From NCBI RefSeq assembly GCF_029590555.1, contig NZ_CP081001.1:930001-994000 (forward strand): a DNA stretch of 64,000 nt, written 5' to 3'. Position 1 is the stretch's first letter; each line of letters opens with the position of its first letter. The notes under the pieces are model-generated. The model ran no database searches and was not told the DNA's origin. It was given only the letters and a program-made list of their open reading frames with translations. Below are positions 22,914-33,568 of this stretch, piece after piece. Made by a program: the position numbers and the translations under genes. Source of the stretch: Sphingobium sp. V4. GTDB lineage: Bacteria; Pseudomonadota; Alphaproteobacteria; Sphingomonadales; Sphingomonadaceae.

Positions 22914-24881
22914 ATGACCGTTTCCGAAAAGTCGCTCGCCAACGCCATCCGGGCGCTGTCCATGGACGCCGTGCAGGCCGCCAACAGCGGCCATCCGGGT
23001 ATGCCGATGGGCATGGCCGACGTTGCCACGGTGCTGTTCGGCGAGTATCTGAAATTCGATCCGACCCAGCCGAAATGGGCGGACCGGGACCGTTTCGTCC
23101 TGTCGGCTGGTCATGGCTCCATGCTGATCTACTCGCTGCTGCACCTGACCGGCTATGCGCGGCCGACGATCCAGGACATCGCCAATTTCCGCCAGTTGCA
23201 CAGCCCCTGCGCCGGCCACCCGGAGAATTTCGAGCTGGCGGGCGTGGAAGCGACCACCGGCCCGCTGGGATCGGGCCTGGCCACCGCCGTCGGCATGGCG
23301 ATCGCGGAACGACACCTGAACGCGCAGTTCGGCGACGATCTGGTCGACCATCGCACCTGGGTGATCGCCGGCGACGGCTGCCTGATGGAAGGCATCAACC
23401 ATGAGGCGATCGGCCTCGCGGGGCACCTGAACCTGGGTCGCCTGATCGTGCTGTGGGACGACAACAAGATCACCATCGACGGTGCGGTCGACCTGTCGAG
23501 CAGCGAGGACGTGCTGGCCCGCTATGCCGCCACCGGCTGGCATGTCGTGTCGTGCGACGGCCATGACGTCGCCGACGTGCGCCGCGCGCTGGCGGAAGCG
23601 GTCGCCGATGCGCGCCCCTCGATCGTCGCCTGCGCCACCAAGATCGGCTATGGCGCGCCGAACAAGGCCGGCACGTCGGGTGTCCACGGCTCCGCGCTGG
23701 GCGAGGCCGAAGTCGCCGCAGCCCGCGAGTTTCTGGGCTGGACCGCTGAACCCTTCGTCATCCCTGACGACATCGCCACGGCCTGGAAGGCGATCGGCGC
23801 AAAGGGGGCAGATGCTCGTTCCGCATGGGAGGATCGCCTTGCAAGCAACGAGAAGGGCGCGGAATTTTCTCGTCGCATGGCCGGCGAGCTGCCCGCCGAC
23901 TTCTCGCTGACCGCCTATATCGACAGCCTGATCGCCAACCCGCAGAAGGTCGCGACCCGCAAGGCGAGCGAGCTGGCGCTGGGCGCGATCAACGACCTGC
24001 TGCCCGAAACGCTTGGCGGTTCGGCCGACCTTACCGGATCGAACAACACCAAGACCAAGTCGACCGGGCCGCTGACGAAGAACGATTATTCGGGCCGCTA
24101 TGTCTATTATGGCATCCGCGAATTCGGCATGGCCTGCGCCATGAACGGCATGGCGCTGCATGGCGGCGTCATCCCCTATGGCGGCACCTTCCTGGTCTTT
24201 TCCGACTATATGCGTGCCGGCATCCGGCTTGCCGCGCTCCAGCAGCAGCGCGTGATCCATGTCCTGACCCATGACAGCATCGGCCTGGGTGAGGACGGCC
24301 CGACCCACCAGCCGATCGAGCATGTCATGTCGATGCGGATGATCCCGAATCTGGACGTCTATCGCCCGGCAGATATCGTCGAGACGGCGGAGTGCTGGGA
24401 ACTGGCGCTGAAGGATGCGACCGGCCCGTCGGTGCTGGCGCTGACCCGCCAGAACCTGCCGCAGCTGCGCACCGAAAAGAGCGAGAACCTGTCGGCGAAG
24501 GGCGCCTATCGCCTGGTCGCGGCCACCGCCGAGCGGCATGTGGTGCTGATCGCCACCGGATCTGAAGTCGAGATCGCGGTCGCCACCGCCAAGGCGCTGG
24601 AAGAACAGGGCATCGGCACCGATGTCGTGTCGATGCCGAGCTGGGCGCATTTCGAGGCGCAGCCCCAGTCATACAAGGACGAGCTGCTGCCCCATCATGT
24701 GCTGCGCGTGTCGATCGAGGCGGGCACGACCTTTGGCTGGGAACGCTATACCGGGATCGCCGGCCTGCGCTTCGGCATCGACAGCTTCGGCGCGTCGGCC
24801 CCGGCGGAAGCGCTGTACGACCATTTCGGCCTGACCGCGGCCAAGATCGCGCCGCAGATCGCGGCCGCGCTGAAGGCCTGA
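22914..24881 (+). CDS. tkt: Transketolase
   Basis: Transfers two-carbon ketol units in the pentose phosphate and Calvin-type rearrangements. It has 655 residues from ATG 22914 ([36 protein letters not shown]). The TPP motif is [47 protein letters not shown] and [18 protein letters not shown] are typical, as is the central pyrimidine-domain [19 protein letters not shown]...[17 protein letters not shown]. It precedes gap and pgk on the same strand, forming a central carbon cluster. Confidence 0.96.
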   Translation: MTVSEKSLANAIRALSMDAVQAANSGHPGMPMGMADVATVLFGEYLKFDPTQPKWADRDRFVLSAGHGSMLIYSLLHLTGYARPTIQDIANFRQLHSPCAGHPENFELAGVEATTGPLGSGLATAVGMAIAERHLNAQFGDDLVDHRTWVIAGDGCLMEGINHEAIGLAGHLNLGRLIVLWDDNKITIDGAVDLSSSEDVLARYAATGWHVVSCDGHDVADVRRALAEAVADARPSIVACATKIGYGAPNKAGTSGVHGSALGEAEVAAAREFLGWTAEPFVIPDDIATAWKAIGAKGADARSAWEDRLASNEKGAEFSRRMAGELPADFSLTAYIDSLIANPQKVATRKASELALGAINDLLPETLGGSADLTGSNNTKTKSTGPLTKNDYSGRYVYYGIREFGMACAMNGMALHGGVIPYGGTFLVFSDYMRAGIRLAALQQQRVIHVLTHDSIGLGEDGPTHQPIEHVMSMRMIPNLDVYRPADIVETAECWELALKDATGPSVLALTRQNLPQLRTEKSENLSAKGAYRLVAATAERHVVLIATGSEVEIAVATAKALEEQGIGTDVVSMPSWAHFEAQPQSYKDELLPHHVLRVSIEAGTTFGWERYTGIAGLRFGIDSFGASAPAEALYDHFGLTAAKIAPQIAAALKA

Positions 24882-24915
24882 ACCAAAATCACACGCAAAC
24901 CGGGAGACAAGTGCA

Positions 24916-25926
24916 GTGGCAACGAAGGTAGCAATCAACGGTTTCGGACGCATCGGGCGCCTGGTGGCGCGCGCCATCCTCTCGCGCACCGATCATGATC
25001 TGGAACTGGTCAGCATCAACGACCTGGGCGACGCCAAGGCGAACGCCCTGCTGTTCAAGCGCGACTCGGTGCATGGCAACTGGGCGGGCGACGTGAGCGT
25101 CGATGGCGATTTCCTGGTCATCGACGGCAAGCGCATCGCCGTGACCGCCGAGCGTGACCCGGCCAAGCTGCCCCACGCGGCGCAGGGCGTGGAGATCGCC
25201 CTGGAATGCACCGGCATCTTCGCCGACAAGGCGAAGGCCAGCGCCCACCTGACCGCCGGCGCCAAGCGCGTGGTCATCTCCGCGCCCGCCACCGGCGTGG
25301 ACAAGACCATCGTGTTCGGCGTCAACCACGACATGCTGACCGCCGACGACGTGGTGATCTCCAACGCGAGCTGCACCACCAATTGCCTCGCGCCGCTGGC
25401 GAAGGTGCTGCATGACGCGATCGGCATCGAACGCGGTTTCATGACCACCATCCACAGCTATACCAACGACCAGAACACGCTGGACCAGATCCACAAGGAC
25501 ATGCGCCGCGCCCGCGCCGCAGCCCTGTCGATGATCCCGACCACCACGGGCGCCGCCCGCGCCGTGGGTGAGGTTCTGCCCGCGCTGAAGGGCAAGCTGG
25601 ACGGGTCTTCGGTCCGCGTGCCGACCCCCAACGTCTCGGTCGTCGACCTGAAGTTCGACGCCAAGCGCGCGACGAGCGTGCAGGAAGTCAACGAACTGCT
25701 GAAGGCCGCTTCGGAATCCGGGCCGCTCAAGGGCGTGCTGGGCTATTCGGACGAGCCTTTGGTGTCGATCGACTATAACAGCGATCCGCGCAGCTCGACC
25801 GTCGACAGCCTGGAAACGGCCGTGATCGACGGCACTCTGGTCCGCGTGCTGAGCTGGTACGACAATGAATGGGGCTTCTCCAACCGCATGATCGACACCA
25901 CGGGTGTCGTGGCGAAGTTCCTCTAA
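24916..25926 (+). CDS. gap: Type I glyceraldehyde-3-phosphate dehydrogenase
   Basis: Oxidises glyceraldehyde-3-phosphate to 1,3-bisphosphoglycerate with NAD(P)+. It has 336 residues from GTG 24916. The Rossmann start is [17 protein letters not shown]; the catalytic Cys lies in [31 protein letters not shown] and the C-terminal [16 protein letters not shown] are all present. Asn rather than Asp ends the second beta strand (LVSINDLGD), in a position that influences NAD/NADP choice. A strong terminator follows, separating it from pgk. Confidence 0.96.
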   Translation: MATKVAINGFGRIGRLVARAILSRTDHDLELVSINDLGDAKANALLFKRDSVHGNWAGDVSVDGDFLVIDGKRIAVTAERDPAKLPHAAQGVEIALECTGIFADKAKASAHLTAGAKRVVISAPATGVDKTIVFGVNHDMLTADDVVISNASCTTNCLAPLAKVLHDAIGIERGFMTTIHSYTNDQNTLDQIHKDMRRARAAALSMIPTTTGAARAVGEVLPALKGKLDGSSVRVPTPNVSVVDLKFDAKRATSVQEVNELLKAASESGPLKGVLGYSDEPLVSIDYNSDPRSSTVDSLETAVIDGTLVRVLSWYDNEWGFSNRMIDTTGVVAKFL

Positions 25927-25937
25927 GCCTTTCGAGA

Positions 25938-25970
25938 CCCCGCCGGATCAAACCGGCGGGGTTTTTCTTC
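25938..25970 (+). terminator. Rho-independent terminator after gap
   Basis: Perfect 9-bp stem CCCCGCCGG/CCGGCGGGG (25938-25946/25953-25961), loop ATCAAA, then TTTTTCTTCT. It lies 12 bp after the gap stop and about 35 bp before pgk, so pgk may have partial read-through or its own promoter. Confidence 0.9.
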
Positions 25971-26003
25971 TACCGACCTTTATCTGCCAAGACAGGAGCG
26001 ATC

Positions 26004-27206
26004 ATGGCCAAGCCGTTCAAGACACTCGACGACATGGGCGACATCACCGGCAAGGTGGTGCTGGTGCGCGAGGATCTGAACGTGCCGATGCAGGATGGCT
26101 CGGTCAGCGACGACACGCGCCTGCGCGCGGCGATGCCGACCGTGCTGGAACTGGCCGATCGCGGTGCCAAGGTGCTGATCCTCGCCCATTTCGGCCGTCC
26201 CAAGGGGCAGAAGAACCCGGAATATTCGCTGTCGAAGATCACCCGACCGCTCTCTGCCGTGCTGGGTCGCGAAGTGCAGTTCATTCCCGATTGCCAGGGT
26301 GAGGCGGCGACGGACGGCATCGCGGTGATGCGCCCCGGCGACATCGCCATCCTGGAAAATACCCGTTTCCACCCTGGCGAGGAAAAGAACGACCCGGCGC
26401 TGGTCGAGGCAATGGCGGCGATCGGCGATCTCTATGTCAACGACGCCTTCTCCGCGGCGCACCGCGCCCATGCCTCGACCGAGGGGCTGGCGCGCAAGCT
26501 GCCCGCCTTTGCCGGGCGCTCCATGGAGAAGGAACTGGATGCGTTGCAGGCGGCCCTGGGCGAGCCGGTGACGCCGGTCGCGGCGGTCGTCGGCGGGGCC
26601 AAGGTCTCGACCAAGCTCGACGTGCTCAACAACCTGGTCGCCAAGGTCGATCACCTGATCATCGGCGGCGGCATGGCCAACACCTTCCTCTACGCGCGCG
26701 GCGTCGATGTCGGCAAGTCGCTGTGCGAAAAGGATCTGAGCGCGACGGCCGAGGCGATCTTCGACAAGGCCGAAGAGGCCGGCTGCATCATCCACCTGCC
26801 CTATGACGTGGTCGTGGCAAAGGAATTTGCCGCCAATCCGCCGTCGGTCCGCACCTGCAACGTGCATGAAGTGGCCGAGGACGAGATGATCCTGGACGTC
26901 GGACCGGCCGCCGTCGAGGCGCTGGGCGATGCGCTCAAAAATTGCCGCACCCTGGTGTGGAACGGTCCGCTTGGCGCGTTCGAAATCGCGCCGTTCGACA
27001 CGGCGACGGTGGCGCTGGCGAAGACCGCGGCGGCGCTGACCAAGGAAGGCCAGCTGACATCGGTCGCCGGTGGCGGCGACACGGTGGCGGCGCTCAACCA
27101 TGCCGGCGTGGCCGCCGATTTCAGTTTCGTGTCGACCGCCGGGGGCGCCTTCCTGGAATGGATGGAAGGCAAGGACCTGCCCGGCGTCAAGGCGCTGATG
27201 GGCTGA
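26004..27206 (+). CDS. pgk: Phosphoglycerate kinase
   Basis: Transfers phosphate from 1,3-bisphosphoglycerate to ADP. It has 400 residues from ATG 26004, with AGGAG 6 nt upstream. [28 protein letters not shown] is the substrate-binding signature, where E replaces the more usual D after [39 protein letters not shown] and the C-terminal [15 protein letters not shown]...[13 protein letters not shown] nucleotide site are all present. It follows the gap terminator. Confidence 0.96.
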   Translation: MAKPFKTLDDMGDITGKVVLVREDLNVPMQDGSVSDDTRLRAAMPTVLELADRGAKVLILAHFGRPKGQKNPEYSLSKITRPLSAVLGREVQFIPDCQGEAATDGIAVMRPGDIAILENTRFHPGEEKNDPALVEAMAAIGDLYVNDAFSAAHRAHASTEGLARKLPAFAGRSMEKELDALQAALGEPVTPVAAVVGGAKVSTKLDVLNNLVAKVDHLIIGGGMANTFLYARGVDVGKSLCEKDLSATAEAIFDKAEEAGCIIHLPYDVVVAKEFAANPPSVRTCNVHEVAEDEMILDVGPAAVEALGDALKNCRTLVWNGPLGAFEIAPFDTATVALAKTAAALTKEGQLTSVAGGGDTVAALNHAGVAADFSFVSTAGGAFLEWMEGKDLPGVKALMG

Positions 27207-27226
27207 GCGGAAGGTACGTCCGGGCG

Positions 27227-28426
27227 TCAGCGTGCGAGGCTGGCGCCCCGGTCGAATAGCAGGAATGCCAGCGTGGCGACCCCGCCGATGGCCGCGCCCG
27301 CAAGCGCGCTCGCGGACCAGCCGCCAGCTTCATAGGTCGCCGATCCGATCACCGACCCGAGGGCGCCCACCAGGAACATCACGGTCACATAGGCCGCATT
27401 GATCCGCCCGCGCGCATGGGGATCCAGGGAGAAAATCAGCTTCTGGCCGGTCACCTGGCTCATCTGCACGGCGCCGTCGATCAGCACGGCCATGATGGTG
27501 AAACCGATCAGGCTGCCCGCTGCCACGCTCCAGTCCGCCAGCAGGAATCCCAGGCAGAGGCCAATCATCCCGATCAGCGACGCCGGCCGCGTCAGTCGGC
27601 GGTCGGCCATCCATCCGGCCACCGGCGCGACCAGCGCACCGCCCGCACCCGCCAGCGCGAATGCCCCGATACCGCCACGACCCAGATCGAATTCGTGGAT
27701 CAGAGCGAGTGGCGCGGCGGTCCAGAACAGGTTGAAGGCAGCGAACATTGCCGCCTGGTAGAAGGCGCGCATCCGAACGACGCGATGCCTGACGAGTTGG
27801 GCGAAGGTCGACGCCAGCACCTGGCCATAGGCCATGCCGCCCCTGGGCTTGCGCTGAGGACAGGCGACGCGAAGCGCGACGCCCATCATGGCCATCACCA
27901 CCGCGGACAGGATGAAGGTCGCGCGCCAGCCGACCGATCCGGCCAGGAAATTGGCGATGGGACGCGACAGCATGATGCCGAACAGCAGCCCACTCATCAC
28001 GGTCCCGACGACCCGCCCCTGCTTTTCGGGTGCGGCAAGATGGGAGGCGAGGGGCACCAGCACTTGCGCGCCGGTCGCGCCGACGCCGGTGAGGATCGAC
28101 GCGACGAGGAAGCTGGCCGGTCCATCGGAGAGGGCGATGGCGATGCAGCCGATGATGGTGGCGGTGATCGACGTCAGCACGATCCGCCGGTTTTCGAACA
28201 GATCCGCGAGCGGCACCACCAGGAACAGGCCTGCGCCATAGCCCAGTTGGGTTAGAGTGGTGACAAGCCCCGCCACGCCCGGCGAAAGGCCGATTTCCGG
28301 TCCGATCACGTCGATCAGCGTCTGGGCATAATAGAGGTTGGCGACGATCGCACCGCAGGCGACGGCCATCAGCAGCAGGGTAAAACGCGAAAGAGTTGCG
28401 GGTTTGGGGATGGCAATGCTGTTCAT
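27227..28426 (-). CDS. MFS transporter (drug/sugar efflux type)
   Basis: A 399-residue, 12-helix permease from ATG 28426 (MNSIAIPKPATLSRFTLLLMAVACGAIVANLYYAQTLIDVIGPEIGLSPGVAGLVTTLTQLGYGAGLFLVVPLADLFENRRIVL). The loop 2-3 motif GLFLVVPLADLFENRR is the major-facilitator motif A variant. The NLYYAQ segment in helix 1 is typical of the YgaY/Bcr-like efflux subgroup. The substrate is unknown. It is convergent with pgk and divergent from the aldolase gene. Confidence 0.88.
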   Translation of the reverse strand: MNSIAIPKPATLSRFTLLLMAVACGAIVANLYYAQTLIDVIGPEIGLSPGVAGLVTTLTQLGYGAGLFLVVPLADLFENRRIVLTSITATIIGCIAIALSDGPASFLVASILTGVGATGAQVLVPLASHLAAPEKQGRVVGTVMSGLLFGIMLSRPIANFLAGSVGWRATFILSAVVMAMMGVALRVACPQRKPRGGMAYGQVLASTFAQLVRHRVVRMRAFYQAAMFAAFNLFWTAAPLALIHEFDLGRGGIGAFALAGAGGALVAPVAGWMADRRLTRPASLIGMIGLCLGFLLADWSVAAGSLIGFTIMAVLIDGAVQMSQVTGQKLIFSLDPHARGRINAAYVTVMFLVGALGSVIGSATYEAGGWSASALAGAAIGGVATLAFLLFDRGASLAR

Positions 28427-28773
28427 GGCGGCTCTATGGGTCGCGATGGGCCGACGTTCAACCCATGGCGGCCGGTTTCGTCGAATTGCGGCGCATTTGG
28501 CCGGCAGGCGGGTTTTTCGCGCAATCGACGCGCGAGCGGCACGTCGTGCCGATCCGCCCGCCCGCGCGCGCTTTGCGCCGACATGCCGGCGATGGCGGTC
28601 CAGTTGCGCCGATTTGCGGGTGATGTTCCCTTGCGGTGCGCCATGGGACTGGCTACCAGCCCCAAGAGCGGGGGTGATCGATCGAACATCGCGCCCGGCC
28701 GGCAGATGATGGAGCGTCTGCCGAAAATCCATTTTCGCACGCCCCCGCGAGGGCGTGCCCCAAGAGAAGGTAT
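28427..28773. other. Intergenic region between the MFS gene and fba
   Basis: A 347-bp region without a supported gene. It should hold both divergent promoters. One strong hairpin GCACGCCC-CCGCGA-GGGCGTGC lies at 28737-28758, just before the aldolase ribosome site. It has no T-run and would be in the 5' leader. Short frames here lack protein-like composition. Confidence 0.55.
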
Positions 28774-29685
28774 GTGCAGATGCTGGATCAGACCATGAAG
28801 CAGAAGATCGCCGACGGAAACGGCTTCATCGCCGCGCTCGACCAGAGCGGCGGATCGACGCCCAAGGCGCTCAAGGGCTATGGGATCGAAGAAGGCGCCT
28901 GGTCCAATGACGAGGAAATGTTCGGCCTGATCCATGCGATGCGCAGCCGTGTCATCACCGCCCCGCCCTTCACCGGCGACAAGGTGCTGGGCGCGATCCT
29001 GTTCGAGCGCACCATGGACGGAACGGTCGACGGCAAGCCGACGCCCGCCGCCCTGATCGAGCGCGGCGTCGTGCCCTTCATCAAGATCGACAAGGGGCTG
29101 GAGGACGAGGAAAATGGCGTCCAGCTGATGAAGCCCAATCCCGGCCTCGACGCGCTGCTGGCGCGCGCCAAGGGGCTGGGCGTTTTCGGGACCAAGGAGC
29201 GCTCGGTCGTCAACCTTGCCAACCGCGAAGGCATCGCGGCCGTCGTCGCGCAGCAGTTCGAGGTCGGCAGGCAGGTGCTGGCAGGCGGCCTGATGCCGAT
29301 CATCGAGCCGGAGGTGAACATCAAGTCGCCCGAACGCGCCGAAGCCGACGCGATCCTGCTGGAGGAAATCCTCAAGAATCTGGATGCGCTGCCCGAAGGC
29401 GAACAGGTGATGCTCAAGCTGTCGCTGCCCGCCAAGGCCGGCCTGTTCGATCCGTTGGTCGACCATCCCAAGGTGCTGCGCGTCGTCGCCCTGTCGGGCG
29501 GCTTCAGCCGCACCGAGGCCTGCGTCGAACTGGCGAAGAATCGCGGGATCATCGCGAGCTTCAGCCGGGCGCTGCTGAACGATCTGCGCCACCAGATGAG
29601 CGACGAGGAATTCAACGCGTCGCTGGGCGAAGCGATCGACGAAATCCACGCCGCATCGGTTGCCAAGCAGCCGGTCGCGGCCTGA
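28774..29685 (+). CDS. Class I fructose-bisphosphate aldolase
   Basis: Schiff-base aldolase cleaving fructose-1,6-bisphosphate, 303 residues. The start is GTG 28774 or ATG 28780, both near GAGAAGG. GNGFIAALDQSGGSTPKALKGYG opens the barrel; FIKIDKGL and VMLKLSLP hold the conserved Lys residues of the active site; VALSGGFSRTEAC is the C-terminal phosphate loop. It is short for a class I enzyme, as in the bacterial fructose-bisphosphate aldolase class I group. It completes the tkt-gap-pgk-fba neighbourhood. Confidence 0.92.
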   Translation: MQMLDQTMKQKIADGNGFIAALDQSGGSTPKALKGYGIEEGAWSNDEEMFGLIHAMRSRVITAPPFTGDKVLGAILFERTMDGTVDGKPTPAALIERGVVPFIKIDKGLEDEENGVQLMKPNPGLDALLARAKGLGVFGTKERSVVNLANREGIAAVVAQQFEVGRQVLAGGLMPIIEPEVNIKSPERAEADAILLEEILKNLDALPEGEQVMLKLSLPAKAGLFDPLVDHPKVLRVVALSGGFSRTEACVELAKNRGIIASFSRALLNDLRHQMSDEEFNASLGEAIDEIHAASVAKQPVAA

Positions 29686-29697
29686 ACCGACCGAGCC

Positions 29698-29727
29698 ATG
29701 CCGGGCGGGTGGATGCTCGCCCGGCAT
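29698..29727 (+). terminator. Probable terminator hairpin after fba
   Basis: Perfect 10-bp stem ATGCCGGGCG/CGCCCGGCAT (29698-29707/29718-29727) with a 10-nt loop, 12 bp after the stop codon. The T-run is poor (TGTCACTT), so termination may be weak or Rho-assisted, or the hairpin may protect the 3' end. Confidence 0.5.
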
Positions 29728-29836
29728 TGTCACTTCGCTGACATATCGGCGCTCGGGTCGAGCGGGATGAGGGCCATGCGCTCCGTTCCGATCATGCCGC
29801 TCTTGGCGGATCGCCTTGAATGGCTATAAAGCGGGC

Positions 29837-30529
29837 ATGACCGATTTTACCGATGAAGAACTGGCGCTCGACCCGCATTTCGCCGACCAGTTCGAGCAGG
29901 GCTTTCGCCCTGCCTGCCAGCTCTACCTGATTTCCCCGCCGACGATCGACGAGGGCTTCGTCGACCAGCTTGCCGCTGCTTTCGACGGGGGTAGGGTCGC
30001 TGCATTCCAGTTGCGGCTCAAGGGGCTGGACGAGGACGCGATCGCCCGCGCTGCCGAACCGTTGCAGCGGCTTTGCGCGGAACGGGAGGTCGCCTTCATC
30101 ATCAACGACAGTGCGCAGCTAGCGCATCGGTTGGGCGCGGACGGCGTCCATCTGGGGCAGGGCGACGGCGATCCCAAGGCGGCGCGCAAGCTGCTTGGCC
30201 CCAGGGTGCAGATCGGCGTCACCTGCCATGACAGCCGCCATCTGGCGATGGAAGCGGGCGAGGCGGGCGCTGATTATGTGGCGTTCGGCGCCTTCTACCC
30301 CACCACCACCAAGGATACGGCGCATCGCCCCGACCCGTCGATCCTGGGCTGGTGGACGACCCTGTTCGAACTGCCCTGCGTCGCGATCGGCGGCATCACC
30401 GCCAACAATGCCGCGCCGCTGGTGGCCGCGGGCGCCGATTTCCTGGCGGTGAGCGGGGCGGTTTGGAACCATCCCGAAGGTCCCAAGGCGGGTGTGGCGG
30501 CCTTCGCCGCGTTGCTGGGTCGCGGCTGA
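29837..30529 (+). CDS. thiE: Thiamine phosphate synthase
   Basis: Joins hydroxymethylpyrimidine-PP and thiazole phosphate into thiamine phosphate. It has 230 residues from ATG 29837, with an N-terminal extension ([24 protein letters not shown]) before the barrel begins at [77 protein letters not shown] and [29 protein letters not shown] are the expected strands and loops. No other thi gene is adjacent. Confidence 0.92.
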   Translation: MTDFTDEELALDPHFADQFEQGFRPACQLYLISPPTIDEGFVDQLAAAFDGGRVAAFQLRLKGLDEDAIARAAEPLQRLCAEREVAFIINDSAQLAHRLGADGVHLGQGDGDPKAARKLLGPRVQIGVTCHDSRHLAMEAGEAGADYVAFGAFYPTTTKDTAHRPDPSILGWWTTLFELPCVAIGGITANNAAPLVAAGADFLAVSGAVWNHPEGPKAGVAAFAALLGRG

Positions 30530-30559
30530 CGGGTCGGCAGGGGCACTGGGGAGGCGGGA

Positions 30560-31183
30560 ATGGCGGACCAATGTTGCTCTTCCAAGGCCGGTGAACTGGA
30601 GCGGCTGGCGCGGCGGGCGGATCAGCGCCGGGTGCTGGTGACGGTGCTGGCGATCAACGCCATCATGTTCGTCCTGGAATTTGCGGCCGGCATCTGGGCG
30701 GGATCGACGGCGCTGATGGCCGATGCGACCGACATGCTGGGCGATGCGCTGGTCTACGCGCTCAGCCTTTATGCGCTGGACCGGTCCGATCGCTGGAAGG
30801 CCGGGGCGGCGCTGGCGAAAGGCGGTTTTATCCTGCTGCTGGGCGTCGGCATCATCGCCAATGTCATCGACAGGCTGCAAAGCGGCGTGCCGCCGGCATC
30901 GACGCTGATGCTGGCCTTCGGAGCGCTCGCGCTCGTCGCAAACCTGGTCTGCCTGCGCCTGCTGTGGCGGTTTCGCGGGCTGGACGTGAACATGGCGAGC
31001 ACGTTCGCTTGCTCGCGCAACGACGTCATCTCCAATATCGGCGTTCTGATCGCGGCCGGGGCGGTCGCACTGCTGGGTTCGCCCTGGCCGGATATTCTGA
31101 TCGGCTCTGCCATGGCGCTGCTGTTCCTGCGGTCGGCCGCGCGGGTCGTGGCCGAGGCGTGGCCGATCTGGCGCGCCGCCTGA
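30560..31183 (+). CDS. Cation diffusion facilitator family transporter, short form
   Basis: A 207-residue membrane protein with an N-terminal Cys pair (MADQCCSSK) and five or six hydrophobic segments. Helix 2 carries DMLGD (D-x3-D, as in metal site A). Helix 5 carries CSRNDVISNIGV, with Cys in place of the His or Asp usually four residues before Asp. The C-terminal cytoplasmic metallochaperone-like domain of full CDF proteins (about 300 residues) is absent, as in several small members. The transported metal is unknown. Confidence 0.82.
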   Translation: MADQCCSSKAGELERLARRADQRRVLVTVLAINAIMFVLEFAAGIWAGSTALMADATDMLGDALVYALSLYALDRSDRWKAGAALAKGGFILLLGVGIIANVIDRLQSGVPPASTLMLAFGALALVANLVCLRLLWRFRGLDVNMASTFACSRNDVISNIGVLIAAGAVALLGSPWPDILIGSAMALLFLRSAARVVAEAWPIWRAA

Positions 31184-31256
31184 CAGGCCAGCCCGGAGGG
31201 GCGCAGCCTTCCGCCCGCTCGTGCGTTCTTTCCGTGTCTGACAGGAGAGAATAGCC

Positions 31257-32345
31257 TTGCGAAATCCTCTGCTTCTTGCCGTGCTTTTGTGCGGCGCCTG
31301 CAATGTGTCCGTCACCGACGCCAATGAAAGCGCGCCCGCGAACAAGGCGGTGCCGCCGGGCAAGGCGGTCGCTGAACCGGCGGACCGGAACGGCGACTAT
31401 GCGTTCGAGATCGTGCCGGAACAGAAGGCGTGGCAGGCGAACCCCGTTCTCCAGGCGCAGGTGGCGCTCGATCGGCGCGGCTTTTCGCCCGGCGTGATCG
31501 ACGGCAAGGACGGCATGAGCTTCAAGTCGGCGTTGCGCGGCTTCCAGGTGGCGCAGGGATTGCCGGTGACGGGCGCCTATGACGAAAAGACCGGGATCGC
31601 GTTGATGGAGGGGGAGAAGCGGCCGACAAGCTGGCTCGTGAAGATCCCGCCGGGCTTCGCGCGCGGTCCCTTCTTTGGCATTCCCAAGGGGCTGAACGAA
31701 CAGGCGAGCCTGCCCGCGCTGACCTATCGCAACCTGCTCGAAAAACTGGCCGAGCGGTTCCATACCACGCCGGAGGCGCTGACGGCGCTGAACCCGCCGG
31801 GCACCAGGGTCGGTCCCGGCCTCACCATCCGGGTGCCCGCGGTCGACAACCAGCCCGTCGCGCGCATTGAGGGGGACGAGCGTGGATGGGGTGAAACGCT
31901 CGCCAGCCTGGGTGTCGCAAAGGATCAGCCGCAGGCCGACCGGATCGTCGTCGACAAGTCCGAAGGACTGCTGAAGGTTTATGGTGCGGACAAGCGCCTG
32001 ATCGCGCAGTTTCCGGTGACGACGGGATCGCAGCATGATCCTCTGCCGCTGGGCGAATGGACCGTCAGGGGGGTCAGCCGCAATCCGGATTTTCATTATA
32101 ATCCCACCCTCTTCTGGGACGCTTCGGCGAAGGATGAGAAGGCGGTGCTCAAGCCCGGCCCCAATGGCCCGGTCGGCGTGGTGTGGATCGATCTGTCCAA
32201 GGATCATTACGGCATCCACGGCACCCCCGAGCCGCAGACGATCGGCCGCACCGAAAGTCATGGCTGCATCCGCCTGACCAACTGGGACGCGGCCCGGCTG
32301 GCGCAGATGGTGAAGAGCGGGGTTAAGGCGACGTTCCAGGCATGA
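31257..32345 (+). CDS. L,D-transpeptidase (YkuD) with peptidoglycan-binding domain, exported
   Basis: Cell-wall cross-linking enzyme, 362 residues from TTG 31257, with AGGAGAG upstream. The signal sequence ends in LLCGAC, a weak lipobox. A peptidoglycan-binding domain lies at about 63-115 (LQAQVALDRRGFSPGVIDGKDGMSFKSALRGFQVAQGLPVTGAYD). A LysM-like stretch is near 165-205. The YkuD domain (about 235-360) has GIHGTPEPQTIGRTESHGCIRLTNWDA, with the catalytic Cys in SHGCIRL. Its stop overlaps the next gene's ATG. Confidence 0.9.
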   Translation: MRNPLLLAVLLCGACNVSVTDANESAPANKAVPPGKAVAEPADRNGDYAFEIVPEQKAWQANPVLQAQVALDRRGFSPGVIDGKDGMSFKSALRGFQVAQGLPVTGAYDEKTGIALMEGEKRPTSWLVKIPPGFARGPFFGIPKGLNEQASLPALTYRNLLEKLAERFHTTPEALTALNPPGTRVGPGLTIRVPAVDNQPVARIEGDERGWGETLASLGVAKDQPQADRIVVDKSEGLLKVYGADKRLIAQFPVTTGSQHDPLPLGEWTVRGVSRNPDFHYNPTLFWDASAKDEKAVLKPGPNGPVGVVWIDLSKDHYGIHGTPEPQTIGRTESHGCIRLTNWDAARLAQMVKSGVKATFQA

Positions 32346-32902
32346 GGGCGAGGTCGTGGGCCGGCATGGCGGTGGCGGCGCTGCTATGCGTCGGCTTTGC
32401 CCGCTATTGCGTGCGGATCGTGCCGGCGGATGCGCCAACGGCGTCCGGCGGTGAGGGGCCGGTCGATAATGGCGCTCTGCTGATCCCGGTGGAAGGCGTG
32501 CCCCCGTCGGCGCTGGCCGACACATTCACGCAAGCCCGCGCCGGCGGCGCCCGGCCGCATGACGCGATCGACATCATGGCGGCGCGGGGCAGGGCGGTGC
32601 TGGCGGTCGCCGACGGCAGGGTCGAAAAAATCTTCTGGAGCGACCAGGGCGGGCGCACCCTTTACCAGCGATCGGGCGACGGTCGGCGCCTCTATTATTA
32701 CGCGCATCTCGACCGCTATGCGCCGGGCCTGCGCGAGGGGCAGGCAGTCCGGCGGGGACAGTCGATCGCGACGGTGGGCAGCACCGGCAATGCCGACCCT
32801 GGGGCGCCGCATCTGCACTTCGCGGTCCATGCCGTGCGACCGGGCGAGCCATGGTATGGCGGGAGGCCCATCAATCCCTATCCGTTGCTGGCGACACGCT
32901 GA
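32342..32902 (+). CDS. M23 (LytM) family metallopeptidase
   Basis: A 186-residue exported or membrane-anchored protein (N-terminal helix WAGMAVAALLCVGFARYCV). The LytM metal site has HDAIDI (first His and Asp) and HLHF (C-terminal H-x-H). G-rich strands GRAVLAVADGRVEKIFWSDQGGRTLYQRS and the YAHLDRYAPGLREGQAVRRGQSIATVGSTGNA stretch are typical. It is coupled to the L,D-transpeptidase by an ATGA overlap, so both probably act together on peptidoglycan. Confidence 0.9.
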   Translation: MRARSWAGMAVAALLCVGFARYCVRIVPADAPTASGGEGPVDNGALLIPVEGVPPSALADTFTQARAGGARPHDAIDIMAARGRAVLAVADGRVEKIFWSDQGGRTLYQRSGDGRRLYYYAHLDRYAPGLREGQAVRRGQSIATVGSTGNADPGAPHLHFAVHAVRPGEPWYGGRPINPYPLLATR

Positions 32903-33004
32903 CCTTCGCCCCCTTGCCCTTCGTCCCGTCCCGCTGTAAAGGCGCGCGCAGCCTCGCAGAGGCCGGCTCTTTTCCACATTCAGACATATAGGCAGGCTCT
33001 TCCC

Positions 33005-33568
33005 ATGAAGATCAGCGGCGTCGAGATTCGTCCCGGCAACAATATCGAGTATGACGGCAGCCTGTGGCGCGCCGTGAAGATCCAGCACACGCAGCCCGGC
33101 AAGGGCGGCGCCTATATGCAGGTGGAACTCAAGAACCTGATCGACGGCCGCAAGAACAATGTCCGTTTCCGGTCGGCCGAAACCGTCGAGCGCATTCGGC
33201 TCGACACCAAGGATTTCCAGTATCTCTACGCCGAAGGCGACATGCTGGTGTTCATGGATACCGAAACCTATGAGCAGATCAACCTGGCCCAGGACCTGAT
33301 CGGCGACGCGTCCGCCTTCCTTCAGGACGGCATGATGGTCGTGCTTGAAATGTATGAGGAGCGCCCGATCAGCGTCCAGCTTCCCGAAACCATCGAGGCG
33401 ACGGTCGTGGAGGCCGACGCGGTGGTGAAGGGCCAGACCGCATCGGCCAGCTACAAGCCCGCCATCCTCGACAATGGCGTGCGCGTCATGGTGCCGCCGC
33501 ACATCGTCACCGGCACGCGCATCGTCGTCGACGTGTATGAGCGCGAATATGTGAAGCGCGCGGACTGA
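33005..33568 (+). CDS. efp: Elongation factor P
   Basis: Relieves ribosome stalling at polyproline. It has 187 residues of three beta-barrel domains. The modification loop [13 protein letters not shown] places Lys33 at the tip, consistent with the lysylated type (EpmA) rather than the Arg type. The C-terminal [30 protein letters not shown] is standard. A secreted small protein follows in a TGATG overlap. Confidence 0.96.
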   Translation: MKISGVEIRPGNNIEYDGSLWRAVKIQHTQPGKGGAYMQVELKNLIDGRKNNVRFRSAETVERIRLDTKDFQYLYAEGDMLVFMDTETYEQINLAQDLIGDASAFLQDGMMVVLEMYEERPISVQLPETIEATVVEADAVVKGQTASASYKPAILDNGVRVMVPPHIVTGTRIVVDVYEREYVKRAD

